The position numbers and the translations under genes were made by a program. Positions 8,140-17,379 of a stretch of DNA of 64,000 nt are shown in pieces. Under the pieces are notes generated by a model, which was given only the letters and a program-made list of their open reading frames with translations, had not been told where the DNA came from and did not search any database. The stretch spans positions 62,001-126,000 of the forward strand of contig JAFXFS010000016.1 of the NCBI GenBank assembly GCA_017513445.1, in the 5' to 3' direction. How positions within the stretch are numbered: position 1 is the first letter of the stretch; each line of letters starts with the position of its first letter. Source of the DNA: Bacteroidales bacterium. Its GTDB lineage: Bacteria; Bacteroidota; Bacteroidia; Bacteroidales; UBA932.

Positions 8140-9237
8140 ATGCAAAAATCAATTCAAGAAAGGACAAAAGCATCTCTTCTTTTGTCTAATGGCCTTAAAT
8201 TCGAAGGCTTTTCTTTTGGATATGACCATTTTGCCGAAGGCGAAGTAGTATTTGACACAGCGATGGTCGGATATCCTGAATCATTGACAGATCCATCTTT
8301 TGCAGGACAGATTCTCTGCATTACTTATCCTCTTATTGGAAACTATGGTGTGCCTGAAGATCAAATCATTGAAGGTATATCTCAGTTTTACGAATCAGAC
8401 AAAATTCACGTCAAAGGGTTGATTATCACCGAGTATTCTTATGATTACAGCCACTGGAGTGCGCTAAAAAGTCTTGATCAATGGCTTAAAGAGCACAAAA
8501 TTGTAGGAATCTATGGCGTTGATACTCGAGAAATCACTAAAGTTTTAAGAGATCAAGGTTCAATGTTGGGTAAAATTATAACTGAAAATCATACAGAAGC
8601 TTCTGATGATGACAATTGTGGTGAAAAGAATCTTGTTAAATCTGTAAGTTGTTCAGAGCCAATTATTTACAACAAAGGTGGAGAAAAGAGAGTACTTCTT
8701 CTTGATTGTGGAGTTAAGCATACTATTTTAAGAGCTCTTGCAAATAAGAATATTGAGGTAGTTAGAGTTCCTTATGATTATAAGTTCAACAACTCTGATT
8801 TAGGTGAGTGTGATGGTCTTTTGATTTCTAATGGTCCTGGCAATTGTTCAGATTGCGAAACTACAATTGATGAGATTAAGAAATTTATGGAGAGTGAGAA
8901 ACCGATATTAGGTATTGGAATGGGAAATCTTCTTTTGGCAAAAGCGGCAGGAGCAGAGGTAATCAAATTGAAATGCGGACATAGAGGACCTAACCAACCT
9001 GTAAGAATGGTAGGTACTGAGAGATGTTTCATTACATCACAATGTCACGGATATAGTGTTGATGCTAAAACTCTACCAAGCGATTGGAAAGAGAGCTTCA
9101 TTAACCTGAATGATAATTCAAACGAGGGAATTCAACACTTGACTAAACCATTTACAGGTGTTCAATTCCATCCGGAAGGAGTTTCAGGTCCTATTGATAC
9201 AAAATTCATTTTTGACAATTTTATTGAAAAGTTATGA
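8140..9237 (+). CDS. carA: Carbamoyl-phosphate synthase small subunit, lacking the glutaminase nucleophile
   Basis: 365 residues, normal CarA length. The N-terminal domain is typical (GYPESLTDPS, YPLIGNYGVP, GIYGVDTR), followed by a class I glutaminase-like domain. In working enzymes the nucleophile elbow reads GICxGxQ. Here it reads GIGMGNLLLA, so Gly260 (codon GGA at 8917-8919) replaces the catalytic Cys and Leu264 replaces the Gln. The QNHG motif is QCHG, with Cys302 in place of Asn. His344 and Glu346 of the HPE motif remain. The frame is intact, and a Cys codon would need two changes to become GGA, so a sequencing error is unlikely. It probably cannot hydrolyse glutamine, and the CarAB pair may use free ammonia. 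The stop overlaps the carB start by 4 bases, showing translational coupling. Confidence 0.93.
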   Translation: MQKSIQERTKASLLLSNGLKFEGFSFGYDHFAEGEVVFDTAMVGYPESLTDPSFAGQILCITYPLIGNYGVPEDQIIEGISQFYESDKIHVKGLIITEYSYDYSHWSALKSLDQWLKEHKIVGIYGVDTREITKVLRDQGSMLGKIITENHTEASDDDNCGEKNLVKSVSCSEPIIYNKGGEKRVLLLDCGVKHTILRALANKNIEVVRVPYDYKFNNSDLGECDGLLISNGPGNCSDCETTIDEIKKFMESEKPILGIGMGNLLLAKAAGAEVIKLKCGHRGPNQPVRMVGTERCFITSQCHGYSVDAKTLPSDWKESFINLNDNSNEGIQHLTKPFTGVQFHPEGVSGPIDTKFIFDNFIEKL

Positions 9238-12200
9238 TTGATACAACTATTAAAAAGGTCTTGCTATTAGGCTCAGGTGCCCTCAAAATTGGAGAGGCAG
9301 GCGAGTTCGATTACTCAGGTTCACAAGCACTTAAAGCAATGAGGGAGGAGGGTATCTCCACAGTTCTTATCAATCCTAACATTGCAACTGTTCAAACTTC
9401 AGAAAATGTAGCAGATAAGATCTATTTCTTACCTGTAACTCCATATTTCGTAGAAAAAGTAATTCAAAAAGAGAAACCAGATGGTATTCTTTTAGCTTTT
9501 GGAGGACAGACTGCACTAAACTGCGGTGTTCAACTCTACAAACAGGGAATCCTAGAGAAGTATCAAATTAAAGTTTTAGGTACTCCTGTTCAAGCAATTA
9601 TGGATACAGAAGACCGTGACCTTTTCATTAAAAAACTTGACGAAATAGATGTTAAGACTATCAAGAGTCACGCAGTTGAGTCTGTAGAGGCAGCAAAACA
9701 AGCAGCTAAAGATCTTGGTTATCCGGTTATTATCCGTGCCGCTTATGCATTAGGTGGTCTCGGAAGTGGATTCTGTGATGACGAAGAGCAACTAGAAGTT
9801 TTAGCAGAAAAATCATTCTCATATTCACCACAAGTTTTGGTAGAAAAATCACTAAAAGGTTGGAAAGAGATTGAATATGAGGTAGTTAGAGATAAATACG
9901 ACAACTGTATTGCTGTTTGTAATATGGAAAACTTCGACCCACTTGGTATCCATACAGGTGAGAGTATCGTAGTTGCTCCTTGTCAAACACTTACAAGTCA
10001 CGATATAAACCTTCTTAAAGAGTTAGCAATCAGAATAGTAAGACACGTTGGCATAGTAGGTGAGTGTAATGTACAATTCGCTTATGACCCATATTCTGAT
10101 GATTACAGAGTTATTGAGGTGAATGCTCGTCTATCTCGCTCTTCTGCACTTGCCTCAAAAGCAACTGGTTACCCATTGGCATTTGTGGCTGCAAAAATTG
10201 GTTTGGGCTATGGACTATTTGAACTACAAAACTCAGTAACTAAAACTACTCCAGCATTCTTTGAACCAGTTCTCGATTATGTGGTTTGTAAGATTCCACG
10301 TTGGGATTTGACCAAATTCCACGGTGTATCTCGCGAAATTGGTAGTAGTATGAAGAGTGTCGGTGAAGTAATGGCAATCGGTCGTACTTTCGAAGAGACA
10401 ATTCAAAAGGGTTTGAGAATGATTGGTCAAGGTGCTCACGGTTTCGTAGCAAATAAAGAGATCGTTGTCCCTGATATTGATAAAGCATTGAGAGAACCAA
10501 CTGATAATAGAATCTTTGTTATCTCGAAAGCTTTCCAAAAGGGATATACAATTGATCACATTCACGATCTTACTAAAATTGATAAATGGTTCTTGCATAA
10601 ACTATACAATATTGTAATGACTTCTAAAGAGTTGGCTAACATCAACTCAACAGATGATTTAAGTAAAGAACTTCTATTACACGCTAAACAACAGGGCTTC
10701 TCAGACTTCCAAATTGGTCGCTTGATCTATAAGGATAAACTTGATATGGATGAGGCAGTTGATTTAGTAAGAAAATATCGTAAATCATTAAACATCAAGC
10801 CAGTCGTTAAACAAATTGATACTTTGGCTGCTGAATATCCTGCAGTAACAAATTACCTATATTTAACTTACAATGGCACAGTCAATGATATTGAGTGTCA
10901 GGATGATAAACAATCAATTATTGTTTTAGGTTCAGGTGCGTACAGAATTGGTAGTTCTGTAGAGTTCGACTGGTGTAGTGTTAATGCTCTTCAAACAATC
11001 CGTAATTCAGGATATAGAGGAGTAATGATCAATTATAACCCTGAAACAGTATCTACTGACTACGATATGTGTGACAGACTCTATTTCGATGAATTGACTT
11101 TCGAAAGAGTTATGGATATCTATGAATTTGAAAATCCACACGGTATTGTAGTTTCAGTTGGTGGTCAGATACCTAATAACCTTGCGCTAAGACTACACGA
11201 AAATGGTCTAAACATCCTAGGAACATCTGCAACCTGCATTGACAAAGCTGAGGACAGACATAAATTCTCATCGATTGTTGATAAATTAGGAATTGATCAA
11301 CCTAAATGGAAAGAGTTGACTTCACTTGATGATGTTCATCAATTTGTTGAGAGTGTTGGTTTCCCTGTATTGGTTCGTCCATCATATGTACTTTCAGGTG
11401 CTGCAATGAATGTATGTTCTAACTCAAATGAGCTTGTTGAATTCCTTAAACTTGCTGCAGATGTATCGAAGAAACATCCAGTAGTAGTTTCAGAGTTCAT
11501 CCAAGATGCAAAAGAGATTGAATTTGATGCAGTTGCTTCAAATGGTGAAGTAGTTGCTTATGCAATTTCAGAACACATTGAATTTGCTGGAGTTCACTCT
11601 GGTGATGCAACTATCCAATTCCCTCCTCAAAAGCTATATGTTGAGACAGCACGTAGAATCAAGAAGATTGCAAAGAAAATTGCTGCAGAATTGCAGATTT
11701 CAGGTCCATTCAATATCCAGTTCCTTGCAAAAGAGAATGATATAAAGGTTATTGAGTGTAACCTAAGAGCTTCAAGAAGCTTCCCATTCGTATCTAAAGT
11801 ATTGAAAATCAACTTTATAGAGTTGGCAACAAAAATTATGATTGGTGAGCCATTCGAAGTCCCTTCGAAGAGTGCTTTCGACCTTGACTATGTAGGAGTC
11901 AAGGCGTCGCAATTCTCATTCTCAAGATTGCAAAAGGCAGACCCTGTATTGGGAGTAGATATGGCATCTACCGGAGAGGTTGGTTGTATTGGTGATGATA
12001 CAAACGAAGCAGTTTTGAAATCAATGATATCTGTAGGATATACTGTTCCTAAAAAGAATATTCTTATCTCATCAGGTGCAGCAAAGAATAAAGCAGAACT
12101 TATCAATGCTTGTAAATTGTTAGCTCAAAATGGTTACAATTTATATGCAACAGGTGGTTCTCACCAATTCCTAGTTGATAATAACATTCCATCTACCAGA

Positions 12201-12455
12201 GTATATTGGCCAACAGAGCCGGGACAATACCCACAAGCTCTTGAAATGGTTCATAATAAAGAGGTTGATATGGTGATCAATATACCTAAAAACCTTACTC
12301 AAATTGAATTGGAAAATGGTTATAAGATTAGAAGAGCTGCTGTAGATTTTAATATTCCATTGATTACAAACACCAGACTTGCTTCAGCTTTCATAATCTC
12401 ATTCTGTAATATGTCAGTTGATGATATCCAGATTAAGAGTTGGGATGAATATTAG
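9234..12455 (+). CDS. carB: Carbamoyl-phosphate synthase large subunit
   Basis: 1,073 residues, full length. The N-terminal half opens with GSGALKIGEAGEFDYSGSQA and INPNIATVQTS. The second half repeats the fold from about residue 560 with VLGSGAYRIGSSVEFDWCSV and INYNPETVSTDYD. Each half carries an ATP-grasp domain, and a C-terminal MGS-like regulatory domain starts near residue 940 (ILISSGAAKNKAEL). The protein makes carbamoyl phosphate from bicarbonate, ammonia and two ATP for pyrimidine and arginine synthesis. It overlaps carA by ATGA. Both ATP-grasp halves appear complete, so ammonia-dependent synthesis should be possible even though CarA is glutaminase-dead. The opening motif SGALKIGEAGEFDYSGSQ resembles eukaryotic-type CPS more than the E. 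coli form. Confidence 0.95.
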   Translation: MIDTTIKKVLLLGSGALKIGEAGEFDYSGSQALKAMREEGISTVLINPNIATVQTSENVADKIYFLPVTPYFVEKVIQKEKPDGILLAFGGQTALNCGVQLYKQGILEKYQIKVLGTPVQAIMDTEDRDLFIKKLDEIDVKTIKSHAVESVEAAKQAAKDLGYPVIIRAAYALGGLGSGFCDDEEQLEVLAEKSFSYSPQVLVEKSLKGWKEIEYEVVRDKYDNCIAVCNMENFDPLGIHTGESIVVAPCQTLTSHDINLLKELAIRIVRHVGIVGECNVQFAYDPYSDDYRVIEVNARLSRSSALASKATGYPLAFVAAKIGLGYGLFELQNSVTKTTPAFFEPVLDYVVCKIPRWDLTKFHGVSREIGSSMKSVGEVMAIGRTFEETIQKGLRMIGQGAHGFVANKEIVVPDIDKALREPTDNRIFVISKAFQKGYTIDHIHDLTKIDKWFLHKLYNIVMTSKELANINSTDDLSKELLLHAKQQGFSDFQIGRLIYKDKLDMDEAVDLVRKYRKSLNIKPVVKQIDTLAAEYPAVTNYLYLTYNGTVNDIECQDDKQSIIVLGSGAYRIGSSVEFDWCSVNALQTIRNSGYRGVMINYNPETVSTDYDMCDRLYFDELTFERVMDIYEFENPHGIVVSVGGQIPNNLALRLHENGLNILGTSATCIDKAEDRHKFSSIVDKLGIDQPKWKELTSLDDVHQFVESVGFPVLVRPSYVLSGAAMNVCSNSNELVEFLKLAADVSKKHPVVVSEFIQDAKEIEFDAVASNGEVVAYAISEHIEFAGVHSGDATIQFPPQKLYVETARRIKKIAKKIAAELQISGPFNIQFLAKENDIKVIECNLRASRSFPFVSKVLKINFIELATKIMIGEPFEVPSKSAFDLDYVGVKASQFSFSRLQKADPVLGVDMASTGEVGCIGDDTNEAVLKSMISVGYTVPKKNILISSGAAKNKAELINACKLLAQNGYNLYATGGSHQFLVDNNIPSTRVYWPTEPGQYPQALEMVHNKEVDMVINIPKNLTQIELENGYKIRRAAVDFNIPLITNTRLASAFIISFCNMSVDDIQIKSWDEY

Positions 12456-12541
12456 AATTTAATATGGTTTTAGATCACAATCCATAATTTACCTTATCTT
12501 TGATGTTGGAATAAATATTAGACTTTAATATGGTTTTAGAT
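12449..12541 (+). repeat. 27-base direct repeat spanning the carB stop and the exchanger start
   Basis: The 27 bases at 12449-12475 recur at 12515-12541 with a single mismatch. Copy 1 contains the carB TAG stop and a false start encoding MVLDHNP then a stop. Copy 2 contains the true exchanger start (MVLDILLL). The 39 bases between the copies carry a promoter-like TATCTTTG. The layout suggests that the 5' end of the exchanger gene was locally duplicated. Confidence 0.85.
12495..12502 (+). promoter_or_regulatory. Putative -7 promoter element of the Na+/Ca2+ exchanger
   Basis: TATCTTTG is an exact TAnnTTTG match. It lies 27 bases before the ATG at 12530, between the two copies of the 27-base direct repeat. 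Confidence 0.5.
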
Positions 12542-13510
12542 ATATTACTACTTATAGCAGGTATCGCGATGATATTGATGGGTGCAAATTCACTTGTTGA
12601 TAACTCATCTATTATCGCCAGAAAATTTGGTATCTCAGAATTTGTAATAGGTATTGTCATTATCGGAATTGGTACATCTCTTCCAGAATTCACAGTTAGT
12701 TTAATGTCTGCGATCCAAGGAAAAGGCGATATGGCAATTGGTAATGTTGTAGGTTCCAATATATTTAATACATTTATGATTTTAGGGATAACAGCCCTTA
12801 TCTCTCCAATTAAATTTGAGAATAATAACATTAGAAAGGATGTGCCCTACGGTGTTGTAGCGGCACTCCTTCTATTTGTTATGGCTCTTGATAAATTGAT
12901 TTTAGGCTCTCCTGTAAATCAATTAAGCAGAGTAGATGGAGCTATTCTTTTCATACTCTTTGCACTATACATTTACCTCTCATTCAAAAGTAGTAAAAAT
13001 AGCATCCCTTCTGTGGAACAATCTACTGATAATCAAGATGTTAATTACAAATCTACAAAATTATTCAAACCTGTATTGCTAATCATTGTAGGATTGGCAG
13101 GTCTGATTTTAGGTGGTAGATTATTTGTAAACGGAGCCTCAGCAATTGCTAAAGTTTTTGGTATTTCAGATGCCTTTATTGGAATCACAATACTTGCTGG
13201 TGGAACTTCGCTTCCAGAGCTTGCATCTTGCGTAGTAGCTGCAAGAAAGGGAAAAGGTCAAATGGCACTTGGAAATATTATCGGATCAAATGTCTCAAAT
13301 ATATTCTTGATATTAGGTGCAAGTTCTTTAATAACTCCACTACAACTAAGTGGAATTGGTTATATAGATTTAGGAATGGTACTATTTGGAGCTATTGCTC
13401 TTCTGGTAACTGCATTTACTTTTGTAAAGAAGAGTTTGGACAGATTTGAGGGGGGACTATTTGTAGTTATTTACATTGCCTATATAGTATATCTCGCCTC
13501 TCAATTATAA
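12530..13510 (+). CDS. Calcium/sodium antiporter, CaCA family (YrbG type)
   Basis: 326 residues, about ten hydrophobic segments in two homologous halves. Each half has the alpha-repeat: GTSLPEFTVSLMSAIQGKGD then GNVVGSNIFN (about residues 47-80), and GGTSLPELASCVVAARKGKG then GNIIGSNVSN (about 224-258). The acidic residue in each GTSLPE motif is the ion-binding site of the family. The protein should exchange Ca2+ for Na+ or H+ across the inner membrane. It converges with ispG, leaving a 19-base gap. Ion specificity cannot be read from sequence alone. Confidence 0.92.
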   Translation: MVLDILLLIAGIAMILMGANSLVDNSSIIARKFGISEFVIGIVIIGIGTSLPEFTVSLMSAIQGKGDMAIGNVVGSNIFNTFMILGITALISPIKFENNNIRKDVPYGVVAALLLFVMALDKLILGSPVNQLSRVDGAILFILFALYIYLSFKSSKNSIPSVEQSTDNQDVNYKSTKLFKPVLLIIVGLAGLILGGRLFVNGASAIAKVFGISDAFIGITILAGGTSLPELASCVVAARKGKGQMALGNIIGSNVSNIFLILGASSLITPLQLSGIGYIDLGMVLFGAIALLVTAFTFVKKSLDRFEGGLFVVIYIAYIVYLASQL

Positions 13511-13529
13511 CCACTCGCAGAGAAATACT

Positions 13530-14852
13530 CTATTTTTTATCAGACTCAATAATTTTTAACAACATTTCTACCGCCTCATCTTCTGGAACAGAGCGGGCAA
13601 CAACCTCTTTTTGACGATATAGAGTAACTTTGCCTCCTCCTTCGCCGACATAACCATAGTCTGCATCTGCCATCTCTCCTGGGCCATTAACAATACAACC
13701 CATAATTGCGATTGTTACACCTTTTAGGTGAGCAGTTGCTTTTTTTACATCTTCAACACTTTTCTGCAAATTGTAAAGAGTCCTTCCACATCCGGGACAA
13801 GAGATATATTCAGGTTTTGTAAAACGACGTCTTGCTGCCTGAAGTAGGTCATCTTTAATATCATTTATCTCCTTTTCAGAGAGTTCTTTTCCATTAATTG
13901 ATGCCTTAAATTTAAAGTCATCTATTTTTTTATCAAGTAAAAGCGAGGAATAATCACAAGAAATTGAAATTATAAGTTCTTCCCAAGAATTTGCATTATA
14001 TATCTGATTATCAACACATTTAACATAATTGTTAAGTCTGTTTTCTGTCCTTATTTTAGCACATTTTTCAACAATCATCTTACCAGCAATGATTTCATTG
14101 ACAGGATCTTCAGTTAAAGAGACTCTAATTGTATCACCTATACCCTCATTGAGTAAAGTAGCAATTCCAACTGCTGATTTCATCCTTCCTGTATCTCCAC
14201 AACCAGCTTCAGTTACACCTAAATGGATAGGGAAGATTAACTCTCTTTTTACCATTTCAGACATTAAAAGTCTGTATGCCTCTACCATCACCACAGTATT
14301 ACTTGCTTTAAGTGAGAATACAACATTGTAGAAATCTCTTTCAATACACATATCCATCCACTCCAAGGCAGCCATCATCATACCTTTAGGTGTATTTCCA
14401 TAGAGATTTGTAATTCTCTCTCCCAATGAGCCGTGATTTATCCCTATTCTGACTGCAGTTCCATACTTTTTACACTCTGAAATGAATATATCAAACTCTG
14501 AGAGTGCCTGAGAATGCTCTTTAGCAAAGTTTCCTGGATTGATGCGAACCTTCTCAGCTACAGACGCAGCTGCAATTGCAACCTTTGATGAGAAGTGAAC
14601 ATCTGCTACTAATGGTGTATTTATACCCTTTCCTCGTAGTATAGACTTTATCTCGGCCAGAGAGTTTACCTCTCTCACTCCTTGTGTAGTCAATCTTACT
14701 AAATCTGCCCCCTGAGCAATAACATCTTCGCACTGTTTAACAGACCCCTCGATATCATTCGTCGAAGTGTTACACATAGTTTGAATCAAAATAGGGGAGT
14801 CACCGCCTATTGTCAAATCTCCTATTTTGAAAGATATCTTCTTTACAGACAT
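13530..14852 (-). CDS. ispG: 4-hydroxy-3-methylbut-2-enyl-diphosphate synthase
   Basis: 440 residues. The TIM-barrel part begins with SPILIQTMCNTSTND and includes VRLTTQG, VADVHFSS and VRINPGNF. The C-terminal Fe-S domain has SCPGCGRT and IMGCIVNGPGEMADADYGYVG, giving the three Cys ligands and the adjacent Glu. The enzyme turns MEcPP into HMBPP in the MEP isoprenoid pathway. E. coli-type proteins have about 370 residues, while the plant/Chlorobi/Bacteroidota type carries a large insert and exceeds 600. This one has only a short insert of about 70 residues between barrel and Fe-S domain. The stop lies 19 bases from the convergent exchanger, and the start lies 2 bases after the upstream gene in a dense operon. 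Confidence 0.94.
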   Translation of the reverse strand: MSVKKISFKIGDLTIGGDSPILIQTMCNTSTNDIEGSVKQCEDVIAQGADLVRLTTQGVREVNSLAEIKSILRGKGINTPLVADVHFSSKVAIAAASVAEKVRINPGNFAKEHSQALSEFDIFISECKKYGTAVRIGINHGSLGERITNLYGNTPKGMMMAALEWMDMCIERDFYNVVFSLKASNTVVMVEAYRLLMSEMVKRELIFPIHLGVTEAGCGDTGRMKSAVGIATLLNEGIGDTIRVSLTEDPVNEIIAGKMIVEKCAKIRTENRLNNYVKCVDNQIYNANSWEELIISISCDYSSLLLDKKIDDFKFKASINGKELSEKEINDIKDDLLQAARRRFTKPEYISCPGCGRTLYNLQKSVEDVKKATAHLKGVTIAIMGCIVNGPGEMADADYGYVGEGGGKVTLYRQKEVVARSVPEDEAVEMLLKIIESDKK

Positions 14853-14854
14853 AA

Positions 14855-15598
14855 CTAATATAGATTGTAATGTAATCCTACAGAGAAGTTAAGTTGTTGA
14901 TTATAACCATATAACCAGTACTCGTCGCTAAGTTTTTGAGGTTGATATACACTACAGAATCCTCTCTTTACATTTGCTTGAATATGTAATTCAATTGGAC
15001 CAAAGATCAACCCAAAACCAGCACCTGCATTAATACCATAATCATTTCGAATATCTAATGCATCGAAACCACCCTCTTTATAACTCTTGATTCTATAGGC
15101 ATAATAGGTACCTACATCCAGAAGTAAGCGTAGATTTTTGTTTACTCTATATGTGAATTGAGAAGTAAGAGGAATCTCAATGTAATCATACTTTTCATTA
15201 TATCCCCATTCGGAATTAAATCCTTCTGTTCCATATTTTACACCAAATTGAAGACCAAAAAAGGGCATCAACCCCCACAAATCGTGGTAATAGGTATAAA
15301 GGAGAGAGAGATTCAAAGGAGTATGAATATATGATGGTGAAATATCTGGGGTAAAGTAGGCACCACAAATATTATATGAGTATTTTACACCTATCAAGTG
15401 TCTGCTCTTGAATCTATCAAAACTCTTCTTATTTAATTGATCCAGAGAGTCAATCGATACCTCTATAACTTTATCCATATCTTGAGGAGCTTGCTCAAGG
15501 ATATCTGTTCTCCAAGGATTTGACTCCTCAATCTTGTTTTGAGAGAAGAGTGGTAATGATACTAAACAAAGTATAAAAATCAGTAATTTATTTCTCAT
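14855..15598 (-). CDS. Outer-membrane beta-barrel protein (PorT-like fold)
   Basis: 247 residues. A cleavable signal peptide (MRNKLLIFILCLVSLPLFSQ) is followed by a polar linker. From about residue 65 there are alternating amphipathic strands, including HLIGVKYSYNI, LNLSLLYTYYHD, MPFFGLQFGVKY, DYIEIPLTSQFTYRV, LRLLLDVGTYYAYRI, GINAGAGFGLIFG, IELHIQANVKRGF and a closing QLNFSVGLHYNLY. The aromatic C-terminus fits a barrel assembled by the BAM machinery. The fold resembles small Bacteroidota barrels of the PorT/OMP_b-brl type. No specific function is evident. The start overlaps the upstream lipoprotein stop by 4 bases, so the two are probably translated together. Confidence 0.75.
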   Translation of the reverse strand: MRNKLLIFILCLVSLPLFSQNKIEESNPWRTDILEQAPQDMDKVIEVSIDSLDQLNKKSFDRFKSRHLIGVKYSYNICGAYFTPDISPSYIHTPLNLSLLYTYYHDLWGLMPFFGLQFGVKYGTEGFNSEWGYNEKYDYIEIPLTSQFTYRVNKNLRLLLDVGTYYAYRIKSYKEGGFDALDIRNDYGINAGAGFGLIFGPIELHIQANVKRGFCSVYQPQKLSDEYWLYGYNQQLNFSVGLHYNLY

Positions 15599-17379
15599 CG
15601 GAACATTTCTAATAGGTCAATAGTTTGGTTAATCTCAATGTTTGGTTTAACCTCAATAATAGTTTCGCCACTAGGAGTCTCATACAAAAGTACCTTTTCT
15701 GGTTGTCTGTGATCTAGGAGTGAACCAATATCAATAATTCCATTCTTATTTCCATCTTCTGTAATTCTTATAGAATATTTACCCTCTTTCAAATATGGGA
15801 ACTCTAACAGAATATCCTCATCAATGGTGTAAGATCTAAAGACTTTCTCACGATTTTCACTAACTAAATCTACAATATATCGTTTGTAAACACCCTTACA
15901 TAGGAGTGTAATTGTACTCAAACCATCTTCAGATGGGAGTTTTGTAGAGATATAAGTGCTGTCATTTGGCAAGCCATTTATATCTATAAAGCATCCCTTT
16001 CTTACAGTCAGATGGTAGGTATAACCCTCCTGCATCTTATTTTTTTGTTTTAATGCGAACTTCTTAATGTCCTGTAAATCAGGCACTATCTTATACTCTT
16101 CGTTAATAGTATCACCACGAGGAGAGATAGATTGGTATGTTAATTTATCATAATTTTTCTCAACTATTGGGAATCCAAATTCAAATTTATATCCATCCTG
16201 ATCTATATTTTCAGGTGTTGAGATAATTGTCATTACCACTGATGTATCCCACGCCTCTTTCTTTTGATCTGCTACAAATGGTTTCTTCTCCATAGCAAAT
16301 TTCAGATCCTCATCTGAAAGTATAAGCTTATTGGTAGAATCACTTTTCATATATTTAATATGTGCGAAAAGTGTATCAGGAAGATAACCTTTATCATTGA
16401 TCCAGATTGAAAGACTATCCTTTGTTGGGTTAAACTGTTTGATAAGGTCTTTTTCTGGAATTCCTGAGAAGGTAATAGATTCTACTTCAGCATTTGATGA
16501 TTGAAACTTAACATAACACTCTCTTAGTGAAGGTCTTCCGACACTCTTTACTTTATGTGTTGCTCCTGATTCTTTGAACATAAGAATATTGAAATCAGAT
16601 CTTCTGCTTCTGCACCCAATTGTATCTTTCATATCATAGAGTGCCAATTCAGGGACTGTATCATTTACAACAAGTGTAGGTTGGAAATAGTCTCCAATAA
16701 AGCCAACTTGCTCAGTAGCAGGATCATAGATGTTGTTATTATTCAAATCCTCTACTGCATAGATACGATACTTTTGAGGTTTGATATTTGTCAATGCAAA
16801 GTATCCCCAATCATCACTCTTTGTTGCTGCATAAGGTAGAGATTTAAATAGCGCTGAGTCAGAAAAATCGGTATAGACTGATACAAGAACACCCTTCTTT
16901 GGTAATAGAGTTTTTGCATCCATTACTGTACCTGTAAAGTACATTGAATCAATGATCTCACCTGTAGAAAATGTATAAACAAACTTACCGAAAGGATTTC
17001 CTTCATTATTGTCTGCCAATGCACTTCCACCAAAGGATAAAGTATATGTTCTGTCTAGGATGAGTGTATCTTGAAATGTTACAACAATACTCTTTCCCTT
17101 AACTTTAGTCTTAATTCTCTTTTTCTGAGGAGGGGAGAGAAGAATATCATTGGCATTTTTTACAACGGTATATTCATTAAATGTCAATGTTACCTTATTG
17201 TCTGTTATGGGAAAATTGATCTTTCTCTGTGCCGGTTCAACCTTAAGTAATACTGGAGGGATAGTATCCTTATCTCCTCCTGTAGGTGCCGCTGTAGTGT
17301 TGGCACAAGAGGAGAAGTTTAGCAAAATTGTACCTATTATTATAGATGTAATAAATATGTATGCTACTCTCTTCATCAT
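15595..17379 (-). CDS. Ig-like (Big_5-type) lipoprotein
   Basis: 594 residues. The lipoprotein signal ends at FSSC followed by ANTTAAPTGGDKDTIPPVL. A Big_5-type Ig-like domain follows (about 42-150), with LKVEPAQRKINF and YTLSFGGSALADNNEGN. A carboxypeptidase-regulatory-like beta-sandwich follows (about 155-240), with YFALTNIKPQKYRIYAVEDL. The remainder is unassigned beta-rich sequence, including LKEGKYSIRITEDGNKNG near the C-terminus. This architecture is common in Bacteroidota as a conserved, uncharacterised outer-membrane lipoprotein. Two ATGs overlap the upstream rel stop (ATGATGA), so the true start may be 17379 or 17376. Coupling with the downstream barrel gene suggests they act together in the envelope. 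Confidence 0.8.
   Translation of the reverse strand: MMKRVAYIFITSIIIGTILLNFSSCANTTAAPTGGDKDTIPPVLLKVEPAQRKINFPITDNKVTLTFNEYTVVKNANDILLSPPQKKRIKTKVKGKSIVVTFQDTLILDRTYTLSFGGSALADNNEGNPFGKFVYTFSTGEIIDSMYFTGTVMDAKTLLPKKGVLVSVYTDFSDSALFKSLPYAATKSDDWGYFALTNIKPQKYRIYAVEDLNNNNIYDPATEQVGFIGDYFQPTLVVNDTVPELALYDMKDTIGCRSRRSDFNILMFKESGATHKVKSVGRPSLRECYVKFQSSNAEVESITFSGIPEKDLIKQFNPTKDSLSIWINDKGYLPDTLFAHIKYMKSDSTNKLILSDEDLKFAMEKKPFVADQKKEAWDTSVVMTIISTPENIDQDGYKFEFGFPIVEKNYDKLTYQSISPRGDTINEEYKIVPDLQDIKKFALKQKNKMQEGYTYHLTVRKGCFIDINGLPNDSTYISTKLPSEDGLSTITLLCKGVYKRYIVDLVSENREKVFRSYTIDEDILLEFPYLKEGKYSIRITEDGNKNGIIDIGSLLDHRQPEKVLLYETPSGETIIEVKPNIEINQTIDLLEMFR

Noticed and set aside
8140..9237. Frameshift or sequencing error as cause of the missing CarA cysteine
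   Set aside because: The frame is intact on both sides, the Gly codon is GGA, and two further glutamine-site residues have changed as well.
10233..10598. Antisense frames within carB
   Set aside because: They are shadows of the strongly coding plus strand, without signal, family or promoter.
13511..13529. Terminator between the exchanger and ispG
   Set aside because: Only a 4-base stem is possible, too weak to support.
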